This document shows positions 27,077 through 34,823 of a stretch of DNA of 64,000 bases, piece by piece. The first letter of the stretch is position 1, and every line of letters begins with the position of its first letter. The DNA is from Pedobacter sp. N36a (GTDB lineage: Bacteria; Bacteroidota; Bacteroidia; Sphingobacteriales; Sphingobacteriaceae), in assembly GCF_014472395.1 (NCBI RefSeq), contig NZ_JACSZW010000004.1:372001-436000 (forward strand), in the 5' to 3' direction. Below the pieces are notes generated by a model that was not told the origin of the DNA, made no database searches, and saw only the letters and a list, made by a program, of their open reading frames with translations. Position numbers and translations under genes: made by a program.

Positions 27077-28399
27077 TTAATTTAAGCTTCCAGTTGTTTT
27101 TTGTAATTGGTAATAGGTGTAGATGATGCTGATTTCTGCATTTTTCTGCTGCAGCTCCGCTTCTAACCTCACATTTGTGGCATCCATCAGGTCTGTTAAC
27201 AAGGCCATCTGGTTCAGGTATTTCTTTTCGACAATCCTGAAGTTTTCCGTAGCGAGCTGCAGACTTTTCTCCGCCGATTGCAGGAGCTGTTTCGCCTCTC
27301 TATGTTTGATATAGGCCGCTTTGACAGAAATTTCCGTGTTTTGTCTCCACTGCTCTGCCATCGCCAATTGCTGCGCTTGCTGTGTTTTAGCCAGGCTGAT
27401 ATGCTTTGGCGCATTGTATAGGGAAGAAATATTGAAGGACACGCCCACCCCTGCTTGCCAGCCATTACTGTACATATCCCTTGCAGGCATGGAGGTGGTT
27501 AATGGTCTGACCATTGAATTTCCGGCGTTCAAATTTATGCTGGGTAAGCGATCTGCTTTTGCCAAAGCCACATTTCGCTCGGCAATGCGGTTGCTCAATT
27601 CTGCGGAACGCAATTCCGGGTACTGCTGATAAGCGAGGTCTAAATACTCCTGAAGCCCAGTTGCATTCGGCATATTATTTAAAATAGTGGTATCAGGCAG
27701 GATATAAGTCTGATCTGATAAGCCTAAAGCGATGCTGAGCTGCTGACTCAATATATCGATATTGTTGTTGAGCTGCTGTACTGCGGTACCTAAATTGGTG
27801 ATCAGTAATTCATTTCTAATGACATCATTTTTGGTCACCATTCCACTTTTATACATCTTATTGATATTGAAAAGTCTCAATTGGGCAAGTCTGATGTTTT
27901 CCTGATATACGCCACGCTGGTTGTACATCTTGAACAAGTCAAAATAGTTTCCAGCAAGCAGGATTTTTACGTCCAGGCTATTTTTTTCATACGCCAATCC
28001 GGCCAGCTGTTCTTGTAAGCCTGCAATGGCGATATTGTTATGGATGGCACCGCCTTTAAAGACCGTCTGACTGGCCTGTAAAGCAAAAGAGTTACCGAAA
28101 TGCGGCATGGGAACCGTTGTTTTTCCAGAGAAATCGTTGTTAAAAACCGTCACATCTCCGATGTAAGAAGCGGTTGCTGCTGCGGTCAATACTGGGTTTC
28201 TTTGCGTTTTAGCCACATCGAGGCGCTGCCCGGCGGCGGTCATCCCTATTCTGGAAATCTTTAACTGCTGGTTGTTAGTCTCCGCCATTTTAAACAGCTC
28301 AGGGATACTGATCTTTTGATAAAGTGTATCCTGTGCTGAGGCGATTTGAGAACTGAATACTGTAAATAAAGTACTCATAAAAATTATCATATTTTTCAC
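27077..28399 (-). CDS. TolC-family outer membrane efflux protein
   Basis: About 440 residues with signal peptide (MSTLFTVFSSQIASAQ) and two outer-membrane-factor repeats rich in long coiled helices (SIPELFKMAETNNQQLKISRIGM; LEYLDLAYQQYPELRSAELSNRIAERNVALAKADRLPSI), ending in a coiled-coil helix. The start is uncertain: GTG at 28399 gives MKNMIIF, with an ATG at 28390 and another at 28378, each leaving a usable signal peptide. If the promoter-like box at 28404-28411 is used, an internal ATG is more likely. It forms the outer duct for the HlyD and MFS subunits downstream and is probably activated by the AraC gene upstream. Confidence 0.87.
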   Translation of the reverse strand: MKNMIIFMSTLFTVFSSQIASAQDTLYQKISIPELFKMAETNNQQLKISRIGMTAAGQRLDVAKTQRNPVLTAAATASYIGDVTVFNNDFSGKTTVPMPHFGNSFALQASQTVFKGGAIHNNIAIAGLQEQLAGLAYEKNSLDVKILLAGNYFDLFKMYNQRGVYQENIRLAQLRLFNINKMYKSGMVTKNDVIRNELLITNLGTAVQQLNNNIDILSQQLSIALGLSDQTYILPDTTILNNMPNATGLQEYLDLAYQQYPELRSAELSNRIAERNVALAKADRLPSINLNAGNSMVRPLTTSMPARDMYSNGWQAGVGVSFNISSLYNAPKHISLAKTQQAQQLAMAEQWRQNTEISVKAAYIKHREAKQLLQSAEKSLQLATENFRIVEKKYLNQMALLTDLMDATNVRLEAELQQKNAEISIIYTYYQLQKTTGSLN

Positions 28400-28403
28400 C
28401 TTA

Positions 28404-28449
28404 CAAAGGTCGGCATAGCAGGAGTGCTACCCTATGTCCGTATAGCAGG
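28404..28449 (-). promoter_or_regulatory. Candidate AraC operator (direct repeat) and promoter of the efflux operon
   Basis: On the plus strand GTCGGCATAGCAGG (28409-28422) and GTCCGTATAGCAGG (28436-28449) match at 12 of 14 positions, 27 bp apart. On the minus strand GACCTTTG (28411-28404) resembles the -7 box TAnnTTTG, so the proximal copy abuts the promoter and the distal one covers the -33 region, as expected for an AraC-type activator. Confidence 0.5.
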
Positions 28450-28485
28450 GAAATATGTCAAGATGACGTATAATGAGGTTAAACT

Positions 28486-29370
28486 TTAAGCGGAATGTTC
28501 TGCGCGGAACTGCGAAGGAGTGATTCCGGTATGTTTTTTAAAATACTTTGCGAAGGTAAACTGGTCGGCGAAATTCAGCTCCTGTGCCACCTGGGCGATG
28601 TTTAAAGTAGGGTCTCGGAGTAATACTTTGGCGCCAACAATGACCGCACGGTCAATGAAAGAGCCGGTTGTACGCCCGGTGCCTTCTTTCAGCATTTGTG
28701 TGAGGTGTTTTGGCGTTACAAATAGGCGGTCGGCATAATACTTCACGCTCCTTTCCTCTTTATAATGTTTCGCCAGCAGCCTCAGAAAGCCGATTGTCAG
28801 CTCTTCCCTCCTGTTCAGCTTCACTTTATGAGAAACATTATATCGGGCATAAATGGAAGCCGCATGGTAAAATAAAGAAAGGAAGCTATGCTTTTTCATC
28901 TCCGGCAGGAAGGCCACAGCAGCATCTTCTGCCAATGCTTTTTTGAGGATCTCCTGGAGGTTTAGCAGCAGATCCCGCTCCTCTATATTGATCGCATAAT
29001 AAGGTTGATAAGCACCAGTCATCACCTCCACCACACTAGAAGTATTCAGAATGATCCCGCTCTGACTCATGTAATCCACGGAAAAAATACTGCCAACTAT
29101 GGAAAAATCGGGACTAATCTCCGTAAATTCATAAATAGTAGAAGGCATAATGAAAAACAATGAATTCTCTTTCACGAGATATTCCCGGAGGTTATGTTTC
29201 ACAAACATACTGCCTTTCTTAATGAGGAGAATGGCAAAATAACTGGCTTTATATACCTCTCCAACCACAATTCGGCTGGCAAAGTCCTCCTCAGTGAATA
29301 CCTTTAACATCAGTGGAATTTCTTCCTCCTTCCTACTTAATCCCTGATGATCGTTTGTAGACTGCTTCAT
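28486..29370 (-). CDS. AraC-family transcriptional regulator
   Basis: 294 residues from ATG 29370; a TTG six codons upstream is a weaker start. The N-terminal ~185 residues are a cupin-like sensor domain. The C-terminal ~100 residues hold the two helix-turn-helix motifs: RSVKYYADRLFVTPKHLTQMLKEGTGRTTGSFIDRAVIVGAKVLLRDP, then LNIAQVAQELNFADQFTFAKYFKKHTGITPSQFRA, the AraC signature. It lies 86 bp upstream of, and on the same strand as, the TolC-HlyD-MFS genes, the usual arrangement for Bacteroidota efflux operons, and is divergent from the aminopeptidase gene. Its inducer is unknown. Confidence 0.9.
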   Translation of the reverse strand: MKQSTNDHQGLSRKEEEIPLMLKVFTEEDFASRIVVGEVYKASYFAILLIKKGSMFVKHNLREYLVKENSLFFIMPSTIYEFTEISPDFSIVGSIFSVDYMSQSGIILNTSSVVEVMTGAYQPYYAINIEERDLLLNLQEILKKALAEDAAVAFLPEMKKHSFLSLFYHAASIYARYNVSHKVKLNRREELTIGFLRLLAKHYKEERSVKYYADRLFVTPKHLTQMLKEGTGRTTGSFIDRAVIVGAKVLLRDPTLNIAQVAQELNFADQFTFAKYFKKHTGITPSQFRAEHSA

Positions 29371-29444
29371 TTCAGGTAAAAATAACAACTATAATTAAAA
29401 TCCATAGATTTGCGTTTACTCGATAGATATAAAAAAGCTAAACC

Positions 29445-31226
29445 ATGACATATCAGGAAAAATTAAGCGCGATACGTTCTCAAATGAAAGCCGACAATGT
29501 AGAGGCCTATATCATTCCATCCGCAGATCCTCACATCAGTGAATACTTACCAGATCATTATAAATGCATCCCTTTTGCTTCCGGATTCACCGGATCGGCT
29601 GGAACATTGGTGATTACCCATGATTTCGCTGGTTTATGGACCGATTTCCGTTATTTTGAACAAGCAGCAGAACAACTGGAGAACAGTGGTTTTGAATTGG
29701 TAAAACAAAAGATACAGCATGCTCCAGAATACATTCAATGGCTAGGCAGCAAACTTGAAAAAGGTGCTATTGTAGCTAGTAATGAAAAACTGGTTTCCAT
29801 CCTTCTTGGAGATTTACTCAGTCAGCAATTATCTTTCAAAGGACTTATATTAACTGATAAAGACTACTTAAGCCCTATCTGGGAGAATAGACCAGCCCTG
29901 CCTGCAGAAAAAGCTTACCTGATTGATGAAAAACACATCGGACAATCCGTAGCTTCAAAACTTGCTGCAGTAAGAACTGAACTGAGCAATAAAGCGGCAA
30001 ACTATCATTTGATTTCTTCATTAGATGACATGGCCTGGTTGTTCAACATCCGCGGCAATGACGTCAGCTATAACCCTGTTGTATTGAGCTTTGCTTTAAT
30101 CGGGCAAGAAGAAGCGACCATTTTCATTCATCCTGAAAAACTAAGCGAAGCAGAAAAAGCAGCTTTATCAGCAAGCGGCGTACAGGTAAAACCTTATGAA
30201 GCAGTGGAAGCAGCATTAGCCGAAATCCCTGAAAACACCAGCATTTTTATTGACCCTAAACGCAATTGTTTCGCATTTGCCAAGCAATTACCGGCCTCAG
30301 TAAAGCTGATTAAAGATACCAATCCTTCAACCAGTCTAAAAGCAGTAAAAAACGCAACAGAACTGGCCAATACCCGCATTGCGATGACGAAAGACGGTGT
30401 AGCCATCACCCGATTCTTAAAATGGTTATCCGAAAATATTGGCAAAATCAAGATTACTGAGCTTTCTGCCGCAGCGGAACTACGTAAATTCAGAGCAGCC
30501 CAGGAAGGTTTTGTTGGTGATAGTTTCAATACCATCAGTGCTTATGCCGCCCATGGTGCCTTACCGCATTATGGCCCTACTGACGAGAGCGATGTAGCAA
30601 TAAAAGCACAGGGATTATTCCTGGTAGATTCCGGTGGTCAGTACAATTACGGAACCACCGACATCACGCGCACCATTCCGATGGGCAACAATACCGGAGA
30701 AGAAAAAACAGACTATACCTTAGTGTTAAAAGGCATGATTGACGGTTGTAAAAGCCGTTTCCCAAAAGGAACCTGTGGTTACCAGATCGACGCCATTACC
30801 CGTAAACCGTTATGGGATTACGCCATTAATTACGGTCATGGAACTGGTCACGGTGTAGGTTATTTCCTGAATGTTCATGAAGGTCCGCAAGTATTTAACC
30901 CTACTGCAACACCAGTAGCGATTGAATTGGGCATGATCACTTCTATTGAACCAGGCGTATACCGTCCGGGCAAACATGGTGTTAGAATCGAAAACCTGGT
31001 CAATACCATTACAGATGTAACCAATGAATTTAATGAATTCTACGCATTTGAGTCTTTAACCATTGCCCCGATCAGTACGGAAATCGTAAAAACGGAACTG
31101 TTAGAACAAGGACAAATTGACTGGCTGAACAGCTATAACGCGATGGTATTTGAAAGATTGAGCCCGATGCTGGATGCTGAGGAAGCAAAATGGCTGAAAG
31201 CTTATACTAAGCCGATTTACAAGTAA
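29445..31226 (+). CDS. Xaa-Pro aminopeptidase (M24B, three-domain cytosolic type)
   Basis: 593 residues, the length of three-domain APP1/XPNPEP1-like enzymes. Two creatinase-N-like domains (about 1-305) are followed by the pita-bread catalytic domain (about 310-540) and the C-terminal segment typical of the group. All five metal ligands are visible: Asp395 (FLVDSGGQY), Asp406 (TTDITRT), His469 (GHGTGHGVGYFLNVHEGP), Glu502 (SIEPGVY) and Glu516 (GVRIENL). It removes N-terminal residues preceding proline in peptides, in the cytoplasm (no signal peptide). Monocistronic, divergent from the AraC gene and closed by an intrinsic terminator. Confidence 0.95.
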   Translation: MTYQEKLSAIRSQMKADNVEAYIIPSADPHISEYLPDHYKCIPFASGFTGSAGTLVITHDFAGLWTDFRYFEQAAEQLENSGFELVKQKIQHAPEYIQWLGSKLEKGAIVASNEKLVSILLGDLLSQQLSFKGLILTDKDYLSPIWENRPALPAEKAYLIDEKHIGQSVASKLAAVRTELSNKAANYHLISSLDDMAWLFNIRGNDVSYNPVVLSFALIGQEEATIFIHPEKLSEAEKAALSASGVQVKPYEAVEAALAEIPENTSIFIDPKRNCFAFAKQLPASVKLIKDTNPSTSLKAVKNATELANTRIAMTKDGVAITRFLKWLSENIGKIKITELSAAAELRKFRAAQEGFVGDSFNTISAYAAHGALPHYGPTDESDVAIKAQGLFLVDSGGQYNYGTTDITRTIPMGNNTGEEKTDYTLVLKGMIDGCKSRFPKGTCGYQIDAITRKPLWDYAINYGHGTGHGVGYFLNVHEGPQVFNPTATPVAIELGMITSIEPGVYRPGKHGVRIENLVNTITDVTNEFNEFYAFESLTIAPISTEIVKTELLEQGQIDWLNSYNAMVFERLSPMLDAEEAKWLKAYTKPIYK

Positions 31227-31255
31227 TCAGTTGAGCTTGTTGAAAAATTGAATAG

Positions 31256-31287
31256 AAAAAAAGGAAGGGCGATTTTCCCTTCCTTTT
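31256..31287 (+). terminator. Intrinsic terminator after the aminopeptidase
   Basis: AAAAGGAAGGG (31259-31269) pairs with CCCTTCCTTTT (31277-31287) across a 7-nt loop, 30 bp past the stop codon, with A and T tracts on either side, so it could act in both directions. Confidence 0.85.
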
Positions 31288-31379
31288 ACCTCTTTCTTCT
31301 CTTTTCAAACCCCCAGCCTATTGGACGCTGACTATCTGTGGGCAATTCCGATACAAAAGAAATGTGCTTAGACGACATT

Positions 31380-31403
31380 CCAATGTTTCCTTCAAAACAT
31401 TGG
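31380..31403 (-). terminator. Hairpin downstream of the fucose operon
   Basis: CCAATGTTT pairs with AAACATTGG (9 bp, 6-nt loop) 22 bp after the last gene of the minus-strand operon. There is no strong T tract, so it may be a processing or stability hairpin rather than an efficient terminator. Confidence 0.45.
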
Positions 31404-31425
31404 AGGAGGAAAAGGACTTTCTTTT

Positions 31426-32214
31426 TTAAATTGGGCTAATAGAACGATCCAAATGCACATAACCGCCGTCGACGTAAACCAGTTGACCAGTGGTATGACT
31501 TGAGGCCCCAGACAGCAAAAACACCGTTGCATTCGCAATCTCTTCTGCCGTAGTCATTCTATTCTCAAAAGGGATTTTCGCTTTAATATCTGCCAGTTTC
31601 TCCTCCGAATTCGGGATTGAATTGATCCAGGTCTGATAAAGCGGCGTATAGCATTCCGCAACAATCACGGAATTCACTCTGATTCCATACGGCAATAATT
31701 CCACTGCCCATTCTCTGGTTAACGCGTTTCTAGCCCCATTTGAAGCGGCATACGCTGAGGTCCCGCCTTGCCCGGTATCCGCCACTTTAGAGCCGATATT
31801 GACAATTGCACCTTTTGATTTCTTCAATGCAGGCAAGGCATGGTGTGCCATCAGGTAATAATGGATGACGTTTTTATGCAGGCTTTCTAGGAAGCTTTCA
31901 TAGTTTCCGCTTTCCAGTCCGACGCCATCATTGACTCCTGCATTATTGACTAGACCATCAATTCTACCATATTTTTCCAGGACGGTTTGAATCGCCTTTT
32001 CACTGTCTGAGGGCTGAGTTAATTCGGCGACCAACTGAAACACCTTTCCCCCATCAGCAGCTATATCATCTGCCAGCCTTTGGTTATCGGCTGCATTTCT
32101 TCCAACGATTACGGGTATCGCCCCTTCATTTGCCAGCACTCTGACAATTGCTTCGCCGATACCTTTGGCTCCACCGGTTACGATGACTACCTTATCTTTT
32201 AATTGCAAATCCAT
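31426..32214 (-). CDS. SDR oxidoreductase, probable L-fucose dehydrogenase, catalytic Lys replaced by Asn
   Basis: 262 residues, short-chain dehydrogenase: cofactor motif TGGAKGIG (13-20), NNAG (90-93), Ser142 and Tyr155. The residue four after the tyrosine is Asn159 (SAYAASNGARNAL; codon AAT at 31738-31740) where most SDRs have the catalytic Lys. The overall sequence (NNAGVNDGVGLESG, ECYTPLYQTWI, VDGGYVHLDRSI) resembles L-fucose dehydrogenases of non-phosphorylating pathways, which have YxxxK. By context it oxidises L-fucose to the lactone. It is the last gene of the operon, 24 bp after the fuconolactonase. Whether the Asn form is active is not evident; close Bacteroidota relatives may share it. 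Confidence 0.78.
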   Translation of the reverse strand: MDLQLKDKVVIVTGGAKGIGEAIVRVLANEGAIPVIVGRNAADNQRLADDIAADGGKVFQLVAELTQPSDSEKAIQTVLEKYGRIDGLVNNAGVNDGVGLESGNYESFLESLHKNVIHYYLMAHHALPALKKSKGAIVNIGSKVADTGQGGTSAYAASNGARNALTREWAVELLPYGIRVNSVIVAECYTPLYQTWINSIPNSEEKLADIKAKIPFENRMTTAEEIANATVFLLSGASSHTTGQLVYVDGGYVHLDRSISPI

Positions 32215-32237
32215 TGATTGCTTAGTTTAGGTGATTA

Positions 32238-33068
32238 TTATAGGTTATAAAAGCGCTTTGCATTATTTCCCCAGAAGTCTTCCTGAGCTTCTTGCGGGAG
32301 TTTTTCGGTATAGTTACCGATTAGGCTGAGCACCCTTCCGTAGTCTGCAGCTAACAGGCATACTGGCCAATCAGAGCCATACATCACTCTTTTAGGGCCG
32401 AAAGCGTCGAATATTACATCCAGATAGGGGGTAAAATCTTTGTCTTTCCATTTTTTCCAATCGGCTTCAGTGACCATGCCAGACACCTTGCAGCTCACAT
32501 TCTCTTGTTTTGCGAGTTCGATGATGTCTTGTTTCCATTCTTCGATCAGGCCATCTTTGATATTGGGTTTGGCGAGGTGGTTTAATACGAATCGTTGATT
32601 TGGAAACTTTTTGGCTAGTTCTGAGGCATATTTCAACTGCTGAGGGAAAATGAGTATGTCGTAGGTAAAGCCGTAGGTACTGAGTTTACTGATCCCATTG
32701 ACAAATTCCGGTTTGAGCATTAAGGCAGGGTCAGGCGCTCCCTGGAGGATATGCCTGAACCCTTTTAACTTTTCATTTTTACTCAATTCCTTCAATTGAG
32801 CATCGATATCTGCTGCTTGAAGATCTACCCAGCCGACTACCCCTTTAATAAAGGGATGTGCTGCGGCATGTTTCAATTGAAAAACATTTTCTGCCGGACT
32901 TTGATCCGACTGTACCACTACACATCCATCGAAGCCATAGTACTCCAGAATAGACTTGAGGTGCTGCGGCAGGAAATCATCCCGAAGCACGTCCATATCG
33001 TCCCTGATCCAGCTGTCTCTTAGCTCATCATAATTCCAAAAATGCTGGTGTGAATCAATTTTTAACAT
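32238..33068 (-). CDS. Amidohydrolase-family L-fuconolactonase
   Basis: 276 residues in the amidohydrolase 2 / COG3618 family. The metal-site HxH is His7 and His9 in KIDSHQHFW, and RVMYGSDWPVC (about 240-250) holds the conserved Asp. GVVGWVDL and KGFRHILQG are typical of the fuconolactonase group. It should open L-fucono-lactone to L-fuconate, the second step of the pathway. Its first codons overlap the end of the FAH-hydrolase gene by 14 bp. A role on a related aldonolactone is possible, but the operon favours fucose. Confidence 0.84.
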   Translation of the reverse strand: MLKIDSHQHFWNYDELRDSWIRDDMDVLRDDFLPQHLKSILEYYGFDGCVVVQSDQSPAENVFQLKHAAAHPFIKGVVGWVDLQAADIDAQLKELSKNEKLKGFRHILQGAPDPALMLKPEFVNGISKLSTYGFTYDILIFPQQLKYASELAKKFPNQRFVLNHLAKPNIKDGLIEEWKQDIIELAKQENVSCKVSGMVTEADWKKWKDKDFTPYLDVIFDAFGPKRVMYGSDWPVCLLAADYGRVLSLIGNYTEKLPQEAQEDFWGNNAKRFYNL

Positions 33069-33912
33069 AGTCTACCAGCAGCTGTTTTGAAGTTCCAAGG
33101 CCGTCAATACCAAGCTCCACAACATCACCCGCTTTTAGATATACCGGAGGTTTAAAGCCTAAGCCAACCCCTGCAGGCGTACCTGTAGAAATCACATCGC
33201 CAGGTAGTAAAGTCATAAACTGACTCACATAAGCAATCACGAAAGGGATGTTAAAAATAAAGTTAGACGTATTTCCGTCCTGCATTTTCTCCCCGTTTAC
33301 GGTCAGCCACAGGCGAAGGTTGTTAAGGTCAGCGATCTCGTCGGGAGTGGCAAGGAATGGGCCTAAAGGGGCGAAAGTATCACAGCCTTTTCCTTTATCC
33401 CAGGTACCATTTCTTTCGATCTGGAACTCACGCTCTGACACGTCATTGTGCAGCACATAACCCGCTACATAATCCAGGGCATCTGCTTCATCTACATAAG
33501 ATGCTTTTTTGCTGATGACTACTGCCAATTCCACTTCCCAATCCGTCTTTACAGAGTTTTTAGGGATGATGATATGGTCGTTAGGACCTGTAAGCGCCGT
33601 TGTAGATTTCATAAAAATTACGGGTTCAGGCGGTATTGGTGCATTGGTTTCTTTCGCATGATCTGCGTAGTTTAAGCCGATACATACAATTTTTGAAGGC
33701 CGCGCTACAGGTGATCCCAGACGGGTATCTGCAGGAACGACAGGCAGTTTACCTTCATTTTCTTTTAGAAAAGCGGCCAGTTTTGTCAGGCCGTCATTTT
33801 GAAAAAACTGCTCGTTATAATCTGCTCCGAAAGCAGAAGTATCATACCAAATATCGTTTATAATTACACCGGTCTTTTCCTGATCGGCAAGTCCCCATCT
33901 GATTAATTTCAT
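33055..33912 (-). CDS. FAH-family 2,4-diketo-3-deoxy-L-fuconate hydrolase
   Basis: 285 residues of the fumarylacetoacetate hydrolase fold: CIGLNYADHAKETNAPIPPEPVIFMKSTTALTGPNDHIIIP, the metal-binding DWEVELAVVI (E-x-E) and STGTPAGVGLGFKPPVYLKAGDVVELGIDGLG. Hydrolases of this type split 2,4-diketo-3-deoxy-L-fuconate (or the rhamnonate analogue) into pyruvate and L-lactate, the last step of the non-phosphorylating route. All enzymes of that route are in this operon, which supports the assignment. A 119-bp gap without a gene precedes it, the largest inside the operon apart from that flanking the permease. Confidence 0.83.
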   Translation of the reverse strand: MKLIRWGLADQEKTGVIINDIWYDTSAFGADYNEQFFQNDGLTKLAAFLKENEGKLPVVPADTRLGSPVARPSKIVCIGLNYADHAKETNAPIPPEPVIFMKSTTALTGPNDHIIIPKNSVKTDWEVELAVVISKKASYVDEADALDYVAGYVLHNDVSEREFQIERNGTWDKGKGCDTFAPLGPFLATPDEIADLNNLRLWLTVNGEKMQDGNTSNFIFNIPFVIAYVSQFMTLLPGDVISTGTPAGVGLGFKPPVYLKAGDVVELGIDGLGTSKQLLVDYVKN

Positions 33913-34031
33913 TGTTAGTTAGCTAAATATTGTGTGTATTCAATTGTATATATCATTTCATCCCTACCGATGATAGGCTTGATCACTCCTGGTATGGATG
34001 AATTCGCATTCCTAAAATACGATGTGTTTTC

Positions 34032-34796
34032 TTAATTATTCAATTTAATGAAACCGCCATCGAGCGGATAATCATTACCGGTGATGAATCCTGCTTCTTC
34101 CGAGCACAGGTAAAGTGCTAATGAAGCCACCTCTTCTGGTTTCCCCATACGGCCTACTGGCTGACTTTTCGATAACTTCTCAAAAATCTCTGCTTCTTTT
34201 CCGGCGTAATTTTTAGCGATAAAGCCATCTACGAAAGGTGTGTGTACCCTTGCCGGTGAAATGCTGTTACAACGGATGCCCTCTGCCATATAATCGCGCG
34301 CTACTGAAAGCGTCATTGCGAAGATGGCACCTTTACTCATGGAGTAAGCAAAACGGTCTGTAATGCCTACTACAGCAGCAATAGAGGCCATATTTAGAAT
34401 TACTGCAGAACTGCTGTTCTTTAATGCCGGGATTCCTGCATATAAGCAATTGTAAGCACCTTTTACATTTACGTTGAATACTTTAGTGAAATCTTCTTCA
34501 GAAGTCGTGTCTGCTTTCCCGATATGTGCGATACCAGCGTTATTCACTAAGATATCAATTGCACCGATCTTTTGAAACACTTCCAGCACTGCTTCCTGAT
34601 TGCTCACATCGCAGCCGTAAGCATCAGCGGTACCCCCTGAGGCCTGTATTTCGGCTACCGCTTGTTCCGCTGCTGCGGCATTTAATTCAATGATGTGGAC
34701 ATTTGCCCCTTGTTTAGCAAAGAGCATGGAAATTGCTTTTCCTATTCCACTGCCTCCACCTGTTATAATTGCTGATTTTCCTTTTAAACTAAACAT
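34032..34796 (-). CDS. SDR oxidoreductase, probable 2-keto-3-deoxy-L-fuconate dehydrogenase
   Basis: 254 residues with a complete SDR active site: TGGGSGIG (12-19), NNAG (85-88), Ser138, Tyr151 and Lys155 (YSMSKGA), and a C-terminal GNDYPLDGGF. The acidic residue after the second strand (Glu38) suggests NAD preference. By family and position it would oxidise 2-keto-3-deoxy-L-fuconate at C4 to the 2,4-diketo acid cleaved by the FAH-type hydrolase. It follows the dehydratase gene by 27 bp. Unlike the other SDR of this operon, its catalytic lysine is intact. Confidence 0.82.
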   Translation of the reverse strand: MFSLKGKSAIITGGGSGIGKAISMLFAKQGANVHIIELNAAAAEQAVAEIQASGGTADAYGCDVSNQEAVLEVFQKIGAIDILVNNAGIAHIGKADTTSEEDFTKVFNVNVKGAYNCLYAGIPALKNSSSAVILNMASIAAVVGITDRFAYSMSKGAIFAMTLSVARDYMAEGIRCNSISPARVHTPFVDGFIAKNYAGKEAEIFEKLSKSQPVGRMGKPEEVASLALYLCSEEAGFITGNDYPLDGGFIKLNN

Positions 34797-34823
34797 AATA
34801 TGATTAAATAATGAAAATATTTT

